Assembly (NCBI GenBank): GCA_963971535.1
Contig: OZ020587.1
Span: forward strand, 163,557,612-163,621,611
Reading direction: 5' to 3'
Source: Notolepis coatsorum
Lineage: Eukaryota; Chordata; Actinopteri; Aulopiformes; Paralepididae
Length of the DNA stretch: 64,000 nt
A program made the position numbers and the translations under genes. The notes beneath the pieces were generated by a model that made no database searches, was not told where the DNA came from, and was given only the letters and a program-made list of their open reading frames with translations. Positions 9,126 through 19,797 of this stretch are shown in pieces; the first letter of the stretch is position 1, and each line of letters begins with the position of its first letter.

Positions 9126-10178
9126 TGAAGAGTAAGATATTGATAATATCACTGGGCTGTTTGAAATAGATGATCTCATGAATAGTGCTACATAAACTAA
9201 ATAACCCATCTAAAGGTGAGCTGCATTGTGAACAGACTCTAGACGTATCATGATAGGTTATTATTAGGGATGTCTTGGGTATTAATTATCTATATTTTGC
9301 CACTGAACAAAACTGAAGATGTACACAGTTCATCTTTCATGTTTATATACCTCATTTCAGGGCTACAAACAAACAAACAAAAATGACAACAAATTGGTCC
9401 ATATCTGAACTTAGTAGTATTTCAGATGTATGTGCTCCAAGATATTTCTTTATCTACAGAGTAATGTAAAAGTAAAAAATATGTACCGTAAAATGTTTCA
9501 TGAGCAGTATCTATCTCAAGCCCTGCCCTCTTTTCTCGATCCTCCAATCACGACGGTTGCTTTGTTTGTTCCCGGGGGGATAAGCAGCGGTTGTGATTGG
9601 AGGATCCAAGAGAAGGGGGCGAGGCCTGTGATGGGTCAATTGTATATTGTGCTTACTTTTTAACATGATTGAACACGTTTCTATTCTTATGTTCCCTGAC
9701 TTTTGTGACATAATTCAATCAAGATGATCGTAATATTTTTGAGAAACAATGGCCTCTTTTAAGTAAAACAAAAAAAGGAAAAAAAAAGTGCTTGAATACT
9801 TGAACACGCCCACATTTCTTTTTTAATGCATGGAGATGACGTTCTGTACGACTTGACGGTTAATATTCATGAACAACATATTCATATGGGCTGAAAATGC
9901 AGTGAACAGAACATCTGACAGTCTTGATGATACACAGGATGTGATCAGAACATCTGACGGTCTTTATACACAGGCTATGATAAATTTGCTAAGAAACGAT
10001 AAAATTCTTCAACATGCGCATCCCGCATCAAAAAAAGACCTTGCAGAGGTTGAATAGAGAGATCCATGCACCAAATAGCTCCCGTTTTAAAGTATTTCTA
10101 CGTTCTGCTGTGGCGTTGTGAGTAAAGACTCTTCCTCAGACCTCAGGAAGAAGAGTCTTGAGGAAGAGCCTCCTGCTC
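9126..10178. other. Intergenic, mostly unassigned; one hairpin
   Basis: No gene was recognised. A hairpin sits at 9519-9627, a short tandem duplication (agaacatctgac...gtctt) at about 9908-9970, and a small palindrome (agactcttcctcagacctca) at about 10126-10165. ORFs here are short and unlike known proteins. Confidence 0.6.
9519..9627. repeat. Inverted repeat with ~36-bp arms
   Basis: The left arm contains tcctccaatcacgac and the right arm gttgtgattggagga, with flanking complementarity gccctcttttctcgat / ccaagagaagggggcg. The arms are separated by about 37 bp. It may be a small foldback element or a transcribed hairpin. Confidence 0.7.
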
Positions 10179-11362
10179 TTAACACTTTCCGTGCCAGCCG
10201 TGCCAGTCCTATATACCCTGTTGCGTGCCACCGCTCTATTCAATGACAGAGCACTCACATTTGTGAACGCATAAACTATATCTTAAATTATGGCTATGTG
10301 TCTAATACGACCGTCGCTTATCAATGACTTGTTTGCAGTCAACATTGTCAAAACGGATTGTTTTTTTAAAATCGGTTCATTTCCGTTTTATACCATTTTG
10401 AAAAACGCTAGTTTTTTTTTACTTTCAGAAAAAAAATCGATCTATGAATCGTTTTCAAATAAACGCTAGATTATCGATAGTATATGTGTACTTATGCACG
10501 CTATAGAAGCAGGCTGAAAAATCCATTCTCTTATTTCCTGATCAGCTACACACACTCACAGCCACACACACACACATATGGGACACGTTGATATATAGGT
10601 GAAAACAGCTCTGATTATCCCAATACTGGTAAAATAGATTCCTTACCTCAGATCAGATGTTCTCCAAAAAGATTATTCCAATTCCTGATCACCATTCCAA
10701 ATATCGATCGTGTTTATTGATCCAACGCTGGGTGGTCGAAAGACATATTCCATGCTGTTCTGATGGTGGGCAATGACTGGGATCGTCTCCGGTTACTTGC
10801 CTGACAAGTCAAATGTGGAATCCGGACTCTTTTTTCATTCAATCCAATCCAATGGGGTGCAGTATTATTATTATTTATTATTTTATTTATTAACCTTTAT
10901 TTACCCAGGGTAGGTTCTCTGAGCACGGATGCTCTTTTTTAGGAACGCCCTGCTTCACATTCACACTGTTCCATTCACAACCACAGTCTGACACCGTTGG
11001 CCACTGAGCAACTCCACTGGAGCAGTTGGGGGTTATGTGCCTTGCTCAAGGGCACTTCAGCGGTTGGTGTTAAGGGTATGGGAGAGAGTTATTAATTCAC
11101 TTCCCCAGCCCAGATTTTTTCCTGCCGGTCCGGGGGATCGAACCAGCGACCTTCCGGTTGGCGCTGGTTCGCTGGTCTCCGCATCCAGAGAGACGATAGG
11201 GGCCGGTATTTTCCCTGTTCGAGCTCAGACAGATCCCCACTGGTAACGTGAGGCTATATTGATGAAATATGAATGGAAATCGCTAATAAAAAAAATTACG
11301 ATCAAACTCAACGGTTGGCATGAACTAACAAGCTTTCCCGTCGTTGGCACTGAAAGTGTTAA
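10179..11362. mobile_element. piggyBac-like MITE with TTAA target sites, copy 1
   Basis: It is bounded by TTAA at 10179-10182 and 11359-11362, with inverted termini CACTTTCCGTGCCA and TGGCACTGAAAGTG. TTAA duplication is the piggyBac signature. The interior is non-coding, matches 26018-26925 in opposite orientation over several hundred bp (for example tatgggacacgttgatatat, gcagtcaacattgtc), and is interrupted by a SINE at about 10855-11245. Confidence 0.85.
10855..11245 (-). mobile_element. tRNA-derived SINE inserted in the piggyBac-like MITE
   Basis: On the - strand the sequence reads aaggtcgctggttcgatccc, a B box, near 11128-11160. The body carries the complement of cttgctcaagggcacttcag. 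The element ends in an AT-rich tail (tattattattatttatt) at the 10860 end. Confidence 0.75.
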
Positions 11363-11656
11363 ACATCACGGCAGAAAATAGAAATCCTTTTCAAACGGGA
11401 GCCATATTGGTGGGCGGATCTCTATTCATCTCTGATCAATTCTCCGCTCACACACACACACTGATTGTTTTATATTTTGATGACAAGGACAAAACACTAT
11501 CAATGATCAGTAAAAAAAAGAAAAAATGCCCACATTATTTTTTCTAGATCAAGAAATGGAACATAAATTGATGCTGCTTGATACATGAATGAATAAATTT
11601 CTTATTTTGTAATACGGTCTCTTGTTTTTTTAACACTGTGATAGAGACTCGTTCCG
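11363..11656. other. Intergenic, nothing recognised
   Basis: AT-rich non-coding sequence with a short (CA)n run near 11451. No protein or RNA signature was seen. Confidence 0.6.
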
Positions 11657-11896
11657 GTGGTTCTCAACCTTTTTGGTTCATGACCCCTAAAAACATAGGT
11701 ATGCCAGGTCACGACCCCTACATACTAGTATAGAAGAAATGGTGAACATTGACAAAAAAAATTATTTCCCCTTTTATACATATTATGGCATAGATATGGC
11801 ATCTATACCAAACATTATAAAGATAATAATTGACCCTCCAAAGTCATTTTGCGACCCCCCCTTGGACATCCCAACCCCGCAGGTTGAGAACCAGGG
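11657..11896. mobile_element. MITE with inverted ends GGTGGTTCTCAACCT
   Basis: The left end ggtggttctcaaccttttt and right end aggttgagaacca are inverted. The interior has tcacgacccc / gcgacccccc motifs. These ends are typical of a widespread vertebrate hAT-type MITE. No clear TSD was seen. Confidence 0.7.
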
Positions 11897-11934
11897 GGTA
11901 CGTGTCATACTAAGCGAGCAAAGCGTAGTGATAA

Positions 11935-12631
11935 CAGGGTATCTGCAGGGTATTCAATTCATAATTCTCAATTTAAGGCCTTAAAAAGGTATTAATAAAT
12001 CTTACATTTAATTTGCACGGGTATTACATTTCTTGGGGGGGGGGGGCAGCCCGGCTGTCGGGAGATGAAATTATATTAAATATATGAAATGTTTTGTATT
12101 CAAGACGTTTTTTGCTGGGCTACCAGGAGCTTGGTGCGTCTGGCGAGAGCCTATATGGAACTGCAGCCACCAATTCAGTGTCGCTATGTGTTTCTTTTTG
12201 CTAGTATGGTCGTGAAATTGGTATTAAATATAGCTCTGACTGGTATTAAAAAGGTCTTAAAACATCTTAAATTGAACTTGTTGAAACCTGCAGAAAGAGA
12301 TCATGTACAACTGAAAGGAGATACAGTAGACAGTACCCTCTAAAAATAATTAATATTCCTTGTGGAAGTACATACAGCCTATAGGTACGACAAAGATTTA
12401 GTATGTACAGCTGAGATAATAGAAAAGACAGCATACAGTAACTACATTTACATTTACATTTAGTCATTTAGCTGACGCTTTTATCCAAAGCGACTTACAA
12501 GTTCTGTACGACAAGCCATCAGGAAGGGCACAACTCTATCAGCTGAGCAACAATGTTCATCAAAGTGTTGAGTGCTACAGTGTAGGTTAGTTTATTAGGA
12601 CAAGTGCATGACAGTACGGTTAGTTAGGGTT

Positions 12632-12665
<34 letters not shown>

Positions 12666-13533
12666 CAGATAATGGTTGAAGAAGTGCGTCTTTAGTCGAC
12701 GGCGAAAGATTGGACGTGATTCGGCTGTCCTAACTGGGGTGGGTAGTTCATTCCACCATTGTGGGGCAAGGACTGAGAATAGGCGACTTCTCTTTGATGA
12801 CCCTCCCGGAGCTTGGATAGGAGTAGGTCTGAGGCGGCCAGAAGATGCAGAGCGTAGGGGTCTTGAGGGTGTGTAGTTAGAGACCATTGACCGGAGGTAG
12901 GCGGGAGCGGTTCCCTTTGCCGCACGGTATGCTAGGTCGAGGGCCTTGAAGCGGATTCGTGCAGCAATGGGGAGCCAGTGCAGGTCCCTAAGAAGTGGGG
13001 TGACATGGGCCGACTTCGGTAGGTTTGAGATCAGGCGGGCCGCTGCGTTCTGAATGAGTTGAAGAGGCTTAGTGGCAGTGGCCGGGAGGCCAGCGAGCAG
13101 TGCATTGCAGTAGTCGAGGCGGGAGATGACTGTTGATTGGACGAGGAGTTGGGTGGCTTCTTTTGTCAGGAAGGGGCGTATCCTTCTGACGTTGCTCAGG
13201 AGGAATCGGCAGGTTCTGGTCGTCGCTGCGATGTGAGCAGAGAAGTTCAACTGGTCGTCGAGGACAACACCAAGGTTCTTGGCGGTCGGGGACGCAGTCA
13301 CAGCTGCATTCTCGACTGTGATTGAAAGGTCGGTTAGGGGGGAGGATTTGGCCGGCAGGTGGAGCAATTCTGTTTTGCTTAGGTTCAGTTTGAGGTGGTT
13401 GGTAACTAGTAACTGTGTCTTCATTCAGCAGTCATTCGTTTTAGCTAGTATGGTCATAAATTTTGCTCAGAGTGGTATTAAAAAGGTCTTAAAAAGCCTT
13501 AAATTGAACTTGTAGACACCTGCAGATACCCTG
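11935..13533. mobile_element. DNA transposon with CAGGGTATCTGCAGG termini, split by an L2-like LINE
   Basis: The left end CAGGGTATCTGCAGG (11935) and right end CCTGCAGATACCCTG (13519-13533) are perfect inverted repeats. A subterminal block (ggtattaaaaaggtcttaaa, taaattgaacttg) occurs twice, at 12241-12283 and 13470-13513, flanking the LINE insertion. The interior is non-coding. The flanks agtgataa and tatacagc do not match, so no TSD is visible. Confidence 0.75.
12440..13424 (-). mobile_element. 5'-truncated L2-like LINE with reverse-transcriptase C-terminus
   Basis: The - strand ORF at 13424-12660 (254 codons) carries the C-terminal part of a CR1/L2-group reverse transcriptase: KNLGVVLDDQLNF, VISRLDYCNALLAGLP, LHWLPIAARIRFKALDLAY and LFSVLAPQWWNELP. 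The catalytic YxDD region lies upstream and is missing. Its 3' UTR ends at the tail (ttagctgacgcttttatcca) near 12440. A poly-T run at 12637-12661 lies between ORF and tail. It is one of five copies of this family in the window. Confidence 0.88.
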
Positions 13534-13544
13534 TATACAGCCAG

Positions 13545-13740
13545 GACCCAGCAGGTGTGGTCCCAGGTGTGGTCTCAGCCCCAAGGTGTGGCCCCAGGTG
13601 TGGTCCCAGGTGTGGTCCCAGGTGTGGTCTCAGGTGTGGCCCCAGGTGTGGTCTCAGGTGTGGCCCCAGGTGTGGTCTAACCCCACAGGTGTGGCCCCAG
13701 GTGTGGCCCCATGTGTGGTCTCAGGTGTGCTCCCAGAGGC
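13545..13740. repeat. G/C-rich ~12-bp minisatellite near dhrs9-like 3' end
   Basis: About 15 irregular copies of caggtgtggtcc / caggtgtggccc lie just downstream (in gene orientation) of the dhrs9-like stop codon. It may fall in that gene's 3' UTR. ORFs through it are repeat artefacts. Confidence 0.85.
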
Positions 13741-13816
13741 AGGGCTCGTATTAAACCACAATCTCTGGAGACCCTTACAGTGTATCTCCTGCGTCCACCG
13801 GGTCGCACCGGAGCTG

Positions 13817-14037
13817 CTATCCGTCCGCTTTAGGAACAGGAAGCAGGACGCTCACAACGAAGTCTGAGACGAACGTGGGGAGGTAGGAGAGAGGAATCCA
13901 CAAGAGCTTGGCGTCCCAACCCGCTCCGTATCGGCTGCACGGGTTGCGGGCCGTCAGGGCGTGCTGCATGCAGCTGGTCACCTTGGAGAAATCCGAACTG
14001 CACAAGAGGCCCATGGAGCAGTCCTGAGCTTTCACGT
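13817..14037 (-). CDS. dhrs9: dhrs9-like SDR, last coding exon
   Basis: Reading on the - strand, the acceptor ctccttccag leads into an exon that completes a split Tyr codon and gives VKAQDCSMGLL..., then VTSCMQHALTARNPCSRYGAG, WDAKLLWIPLSYLPTF and a TAG stop at 13817-13819. The M-x-HAL, YxAGxDAKxxWIPLSxxP pattern is the C-terminal substrate-pocket and membrane-facing region of the DHRS9/RDH (SDR9C) group. The gene converges on lrp2, which is the vertebrate DHRS9-LRP2 order. No polyadenylation signal was seen immediately downstream. Confidence 0.85.
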
Positions 14038-14509
14038 CTGGAAGGAGATGAGCGAGGGACAGACACTTAAGTATTTCCAGACAACTCTATGCAGCGGTGT
14101 AATGTGGTGACAGCAAAGTCTCTCTCTGTATCTCTTCTCCGAGTGTCTCTGGTAATCGAGGCCTCACACGGAATGTCTAGAATGCCCAGTGTGTCCTCGT
14201 TGGAAGGAGCAATGGTTGCTATGTGCAAATCAGTGGTTGCTATGTGTTAATTTATCAAGAACATTTTAATAATTTGGTGTAACTTATTACTGGATCTTGT
14301 AAACAAGTCACGATAGAATAGTAATATTGTGTTTTTCCAATGCTTTACCTACTCTACCACTTGCACAGAAATGAGGTTATGGTTTTCCAAAATGGTTACC
14401 AGTGGTTACAGGCAGCCATACTGGAAGAGGGAGAACTACACAAACATTCCATGCAAGGCCTCTATTGATTAGTTATGTATACTATCCCACCAACCTCTTT
14501 ATTAACATT
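14038..14509. other. Intron of dhrs9-like gene, nothing recognised
   Basis: Non-coding sequence with a weak duplication (gtggttgctatgtg) near 14210-14250. No repeat family was identified. Confidence 0.6.
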
Positions 14510-14880
14510 TTAAAGGAACATTTGGGGAAATACACTTATTTGACATCTTCCCCAAACAATTTATATCAGTTTCATTGCTTGTGTGAGCAGCTAGCCTAGC
14601 TTACCATTATGGACTGGAAGCAGTAGGGAGCAGCTAGCCTGGCTTAGCACAAGGACTGGACGCAGCAAGGAGCAGCTAGCCTGGCTTAGTGCACAGACTG
14701 GGAGCAGCTAGCCTAGCTTAGCACAAGGACTGGACGCAGCAGGGAGCAGCTAGCCTGGCTTAGTGCACGGACTGGGAGCAGCTAGCCTGGCTTAGCACAA
14801 GGACTGAAAGCAGTAGGGAGCAGCTAGTCTAGCTTAGCACAATGACTGGAAGCAGTAGGGAGCAGCTAGCCCAGCTCTGT
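14510..14880. repeat. MITE-derived tandem repeat with gcagctagcctagcttagca units
   Basis: A start like the foldback element at 25437 (aaaggaacatttggggaaat) is followed by about seven alternating 35-45-bp units with agctagcctggcttagcaca and ggactgg(a/g)agcag. The same core occurs in both arms of 25437-25783, so this is probably a tandemly expanded relative. Confidence 0.75.
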
Positions 14881-14884
14881 TAAA

Positions 14885-15755
14885 AGTGAAGTGGACTAAG
14901 CAACCGCCCAGGGGCGGACCTAGCACATTTGGCGCCCTAGGCGAGATTCACCACTGCGCCGGTCTGAGCGTACAAGTGCCTCTGCTTGCTTCATCAGCTC
15001 TTGGAAGTTGTACAAAATTGCATACCTTTCACCTTGGCACGTTTCTCGTCTTCTTCTTTTCTTCTCTTTTTAAACTGGATGGCCGGATGGCTTTTGCCTC
15101 TTCATAGTTCTCTAACGTTAGTCTTTCTTTCCTCAACGCTCAATTCTATAAACACTTGACCGATACCCATCAATGCACAGCGCTCTAGCATGTTCTGACT
15201 GTGAACACCTAAAGCTGAGGCTCAGACCGACAACCGTTTTAAATCTTTTTTTTTCTTTTTTTTGGCGCCCCCCTCTGGGTGGCGCTCTAGGCGACCGCGT
15301 ATATCGCCTGTAGGAAGGTACGCCCCTGCACCCGCCTACCACCGCAGAGACTCTGGGATCGAATCCAGCTGTCAGCGGTACCTCCGTCAGTTGTCCCTAC
15401 TAACACAATTGGCAGTGTTAGCGGGTGGGAAGCCGGTGGGGTATGTGTCCTGGTCGTTGTAAACAGCGACTCCTACTGGTCGGTCGGGGCGCCTGTTCAG
15501 CAGGGAGGGGATCTGGGGGAGATAGTGTGAACCTCCCACGCATTACGTTCCCCCAGTGAAACGCCTCGCTGTCGGGTGAAAAGAAGCGGCTGGCGACTCC
15601 ACATGTATCGGAGGAGGCATGTGGTAGTTCTACACCCTCCCCAGGCCGTCAGTGGGGCAATGCGCGCAACGACCAGGAAGGGAATTGGCATAACGACTAA
15701 ATTGGTATGGGTGAAAAATACAGAAAAAAATTCCAACAAGAAAAGACACAACTTC
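14885..15755 (+). mobile_element. tRNA-derived SINE, interrupted by a hAT-type MITE
   Basis: The head resumes after the MITE with cctaccaccgcagagactct and a B-box-like gggatcgaatccag. The body carries caattggcagtgttagcggg, gactcctactggtcggtcgg and cgactccacatgtatcggag, ending in an A-rich tail. The fragment gtggactaagcaaccgcc before the MITE reads as its A-box region. This body is common in fish genomes, but the family was not named from sequence alone. Confidence 0.75.
14909..15328. mobile_element. hAT-type MITE (CAGGGGCG termini, 8-bp TSD)
   Basis: The element begins CAGGGGCGGACCT and ends AGGTACGCCCCTG. The flanking 8-mers caaccgcc (14901-14908) and cacccgcc (15329-15336) differ at one base, consistent with a hAT TSD. 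Subterminal copies of ggcgccct(ag)gcga are inverted. It lies inside a SINE. Confidence 0.85.
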
Positions 15756-15896
15756 CAACAGCTCCAAAACTGACACCCAGAAATGAAACTGATATCAATC
15801 TTCTCATCTGACTCACTCTGGTGAAGATGGCAAAATAAGTGTATTGAATATCCCTTTCACTGGATTAAATAAAAGTTCATAGAAATATCCACTCAC

Positions 15897-16060
15897 ATTC
15901 ATCAAAGTATGTGCTTCCGTACGACCGTCTGACTTCCTGGGGGAGTCGGTTCCACAGCCTCTTCAGGTCGGCTTCGATAAGATCCATACTGGTCACCGCC
16001 GTCCTGAAGAACCCAGGCTCGATGATGCTCACCTGGATACCAAAGTGATGCATGTCCCTC
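15897..16060 (-). CDS. dhrs9: dhrs9-like SDR, third recognised coding exon
   Basis: This 164-nt exon on the - strand follows the acceptor gtctgtggctccag and ends before the donor GTGAGT. It continues exon 2 across a split Arg codon: R-R-D-M-H-H-F-G-I-Q-V, then SIIEPGFFRTAVTSMDLIE, then LWNRLPQEVRRSYGSTYFDE. The IEPGxFxT motif follows the catalytic region in SDR9C enzymes, and the Leu-rich stretch after it forms the variable substrate lid. Exon length and phases fit the four-exon layout of this family. Confidence 0.88.
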
Positions 16061-16100
16061 CTGGAGCCACAGACGGAACAGACCGTCACAGAGGCAACGA

Positions 16101-17345
16101 TCAGATTAGATTAGATTAGATTCAATTCAAATTAGGGGTGTAACGATGCAACCTCACAACGATTAATTTCGATTGCGATTATTCAGGCAACGATTCAATG
16201 CATCATGAAATCTCTTCATTTGACCACGATTTGATTCGATACATTTTCTATAAATTTTCTATCAGTTAATTCCCCCAAAAAATTTGAATACACAAATGTG
16301 GCTGGGGGAACTGATTCACTCAGCATGAATGGACTATAGGTCAATAAAAACAATACACACACAAAAAACATTAAAAAAATCAAATCGATGCAGTTGAATC
16401 GTCACATTAGAATCGATGCATTTCGATTAATCGGTTAATCGTTACACCCCTAATTCAAATGTATTGTCACCATGCAGCACTAGTACAGTACAACCAAAAT
16501 AAGTTTGGCATCCAACAAATGCAAATGTAACAGTAAAGTGCAATAGTAATATACAATGTACAGGTGATTAAACTGGGTATAAAATATATACATTAGTACT
16601 ACTGAGTAATAGTGCTAATCAGATGTATGTACAGAGTTGTAGTATTAATATGTCAAGTCAAGAGATTTATTTGTCACAGCATACAAGTATACAATGAAAT
16701 GCGGGTGGTCTTGCCCGCAACGATGTGCAAATAACATATAATAGAATCAACATTGTGCAATAAACAATTAACATTGTGCAATAAACAAGTAACACATTAG
16801 GGCATATCGGTATGTGTACATAATTTACAGAGCATGGAGGATATACTAGGTCCTTAGTAGTGTCTTTCTGTACATGCTAATTTATACAATCTCCGGTTAT
16901 ACTATACTATTTTTAAAGTGGCCCTTCCTTAGTGGCCATAAGTGTGGGCGTGTGCAGCATGAGTGTGTGCCTGCTCATATTAAAGTGGCTGCTAGTGTGT
17001 GAGCGTGTACAGTGAGTGTGTTGTGCGTGTGCTCATGTGTGCTTGTGTGTGGAGAGTTCAGTGTTCAGGGCTCTGATGGCCTGGGGGAAGAAGCTGAGCC
17101 GAAGTCTCTCTGTCCTATCAGCTGGTGTTCGCCTGTACAGTGATACAGGTATAAAGACATTATGGTAGTAAGTCATACTGGCCAGCAGCGTAACTAGTAA
17201 GAGTATAGGTAATGGATATGTACAGATATAGTATCTACAGATATGTAAAAAGGATTATAAGGGATATGTACAGATATAGATATAATATCTACAGATGTGT
17301 AAAAGGACTATGTGCAGGTAAATACACAGGTGTGGATAGGTATGC
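16101..17345 (-). mobile_element. 5'-truncated LINE with (TCTAA)n tail
   Basis: On the - strand it ends in attag repeats at 16101-16120 (gattagattagattagattc). It shares tgtattgtcaccatgcagca, atacaatgtacaggtgatta and ctaatcagatgtatgtacag with copies at 28855-29235 and 52893-60010. Further 5' (17060-17150) the sequence ggcctgggggaagaagctga has the look of the end of a LINE ORF. A hAT MITE sits in the tail. It lies in the dhrs9-like intron between exons 2 and 3. Confidence 0.75.
16133..16452. mobile_element. hAT-type MITE with perfect 8-bp TSD ATTCAAAT
   Basis: Termini TAGGGGTGTAACGAT and ATCGTTACACCCCTA are perfect inverted repeats. The flanks attcaaat (16125-16132 and 16453-16460) are identical. 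The 320-bp interior is non-coding with further inverted gattaat/atcgatgca motifs. Confidence 0.92.
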
Positions 17346-17369
17346 ATTTGGTCTTACGTTAGGTGCCAT

Positions 17370-17539
17370 TGACCATATTCACACGGTGGCCATTGTGCTC
17401 TCATGTCATACTCAGGTTGGGTTCCCTTCCAAACCCTCGGGTGGGAACAGGGTGGAAAGGAATCCCATCCTGAGCATGACATAAGAGCAAAATGGGTGCT
17501 TTGGATAAAAGCTGTTCTATAAATGCAGTCCATTTTTAC
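17370..17539. mobile_element. Foldback MITE followed by a SINE tail fragment abutting exon 2
   Basis: At 17385-17495 the arm tgtgctctcatgtcatactc is complementary to gagcatgacataagagcaaa. The next 40 bp (ctttggataaaagctgttct, ataaatgcagtccattttta) match the tail of the SINE at 5631-5873 and end exactly at the exon 2 splice donor. Confidence 0.7.
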
Positions 17540-17798
17540 CTGAGGCTGTCAGAGAAGGCTTCCACGCCCCATTTTGACAGACAGTAGCCTCCACCAACAA
17601 GAGCCAGCCTCCCCAGGACACTGGCCACATTGACCACCCTGCCCCGAGCCTTCTTGACCAGCGGGAGGAACCGGAGGGTCACCTCGATGACACCCATCAG
17701 ATTCACATCCAGCACCTTGGTGAAGTCTTCCACCTGCATCCAGTCGGTTGGACCAATGGGCGTCGACCTCCCAGCATTATTCACCAACCCCCACAGAC
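17540..17798 (-). CDS. dhrs9: dhrs9-like SDR, catalytic exon
   Basis: A 259-nt exon on the - strand runs from the acceptor ctctctccctcag to the donor GTAAAA. It encodes [10 protein letters not shown] (NNAG, SDR core), [45 protein letters not shown] with the catalytic Ser in NVAS, and [15 protein letters not shown] with the catalytic Y-x-x-x-K. These are the active-site residues of classical short-chain dehydrogenases. TDW and LALVGGGY resemble DHRS9, while [12 protein letters not shown] resembles RDH/17beta-HSD6 members, so the paralogue assignment rests largely on synteny. All catalytic residues are present. Confidence 0.92.
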
Positions 17799-18481
17799 CT
17801 GAGGGAGAGAGAGAGAGATTCATTGGCTTACGCTCATTTACAAAACCCTCATTGGTCTGACCCCTCCTTATTTTGATACCTGTTAAAATGGTCATCTACT
17901 CCCTATAACACCAGAGCTGCTCACCGTATCTCTATAACACCAAAGCAGAGCTGCTCACCATATCTCTATAACATCAGAGCTGCTCACCCAGGGAACAAAA
18001 TTAACTTTTTGGCTTACCAGCCAAGGTGGCAGGTAGATTAAAAAAACTACCAGCCAGGCAGATTTTTTACCAGCCAGAAATTAGAAATAGCTTTTTAGTA
18101 TATCGCCATGTGTAATTATTATTACTATTATACAGGGCTCTACGCTAACCCTTTTCCCAGGGAGCACATGTGCTCCTAAATTAAAAAAAATATTAGGAGC
18201 ACACAAAGAAATTTAGGAGCACAGTGAACATGTTTCAAGTAACAGAGTTTATAAACAAACTATTTATTACATGCATATTATACTGTGCGTGTGCATACTA
18301 AGGGACAAACATCTGTGCAAATAGCACATACCACCAAAATCACACATTGGCCCATGCCTACTAGACGCAAAGGATATTGATTGTCAAGCTGCTTTGGAAA
18401 AATCTTTATACAATTATTTAATGCATTATAATTTAAATGCTATTGAATAATAGTTATACTATAGCTACTGTCCATCAATAT

Positions 18482-19700
18482 TAGGGATGCCCTGATCACG
18501 TTTTTTGCCACCGATACCGATCACCGATCGTCGTGAGCCATATCGGCCGATACCGATACCGATCGTTTTTGATTAAAAAAATAATAAAAAATAATTGTAT
18601 ATACATTTTTTTTTATAAAATATATATATTATATAATTAGACTTGTACTTGTATTATCTGCGAGACATCGCCACCACGCAACAAGTCAAAATGCTCGCTA
18701 TCTGCAAACAGCTCCACTGTCTGTGTGTACTCGAGTAGCCTCCAGCTATGGCCAGGATTCTCCGGAGCTGCAGCTGGACCCTATTGATCACATTCAACAA
18801 CATGCCCTCAGCTCGAATACGCATCGAATCAGTGTTATAAGACATTGATATCAGGAGCTATCTGTAGCTACTGCTAGCCGGCTATATAACGTTAAGACAA
18901 CGCCTCAGTGAACTATTTAGTTCAATGGGACATTTCGTTTTGAACAGTGAACTAACGTGAGCTGACGTGAGCTAACGGAGGTATCAACATGCACTACTAG
19001 ACTTGCTGGAGCATTTGTTGATATCAGGAGCTATCAGTAGCTAGCCGGCTACATACCGTTAGACAATGCCTACTAAAAGTGAATAGTTGACTGCGTAATT
19101 TTGTTTAAACAGTAACGATAGCTAGGTAGCTAACGTTAGCTGACGGTTGAATGCACTATAGACTCGAGCAGAGGAGTCCTCGGTGTTTACAAACTTTACA
19201 CGGGTGCGGGCGGAGCAAGGGAAGAGGAGGAGGAGGAGCGGCAGTTTGCAGGTCCTGTGTGTCTGAGACAGACAGCGAGTGAGATCTCCGCTTGATCGGT
19301 TTCCGCAATCTGCGAATATGACTCATTATCGTAATTCACCGATCGCATATTTATCCTGATTATCGGCCGATAACGATCGGTGGCCGATCGATCGGGGCAT
19401 CCCTAGTAATTTTGTTTAAACAGTAATGATAGCTAGGTAGCTAACGTTAGAATGCACTATAGACTCGAGCAGAGGAGTCCTCTGTGTTTACAAACTTTAC
19501 ACGGGTGCGGGCGGGGCAAGGGAAGAGGAGGAGGAGGAGCGGCAGTTTGCAGGTCCTGTGTGTCTGAGACAGACAGCGAGTGAGATCTCCGCTTGATCGG
19601 TTTCCGCGATCGGCGAATATGACTCATTATCGGAATTCACCGATCGCATATTTATACTGATTATCGGCCGATAACAATCATATCTTCCATAGCATCCCTA
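18482..19700. mobile_element. Third hAT-type layer, 8-bp TSD ATCAATAT, internally duplicated
   Basis: It starts TAGGGATGCCCTGATC and ends CATAGCATCCCTA. The flanks atcaatat (18474-18481 and 19701-19708) are identical. About 300 bp (from 19097, acagtaacgatagctaggta, through cagaggagtcctc and cggcagtttgcaggtcctgt) is repeated from about 19408, leaving an internal copy of the right end (cggggcatccctag) near 19394-19407. It is non-coding. Confidence 0.88.
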
Positions 19701-19752
19701 ATCAATATCTTCCTTTTGAATGAAATAGGTTCGAGAGGGAGAGGGAGAGAGA

Positions 19753-19755
<3 letters not shown>

Positions 19756-19793
<38 letters not shown>
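19756..19793. repeat. (CA)n microsatellite
   Basis: About 19 CA units follow a gagagggagagagaga stretch. Confidence 0.95.
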
Positions 19794-19797
<4 letters not shown>

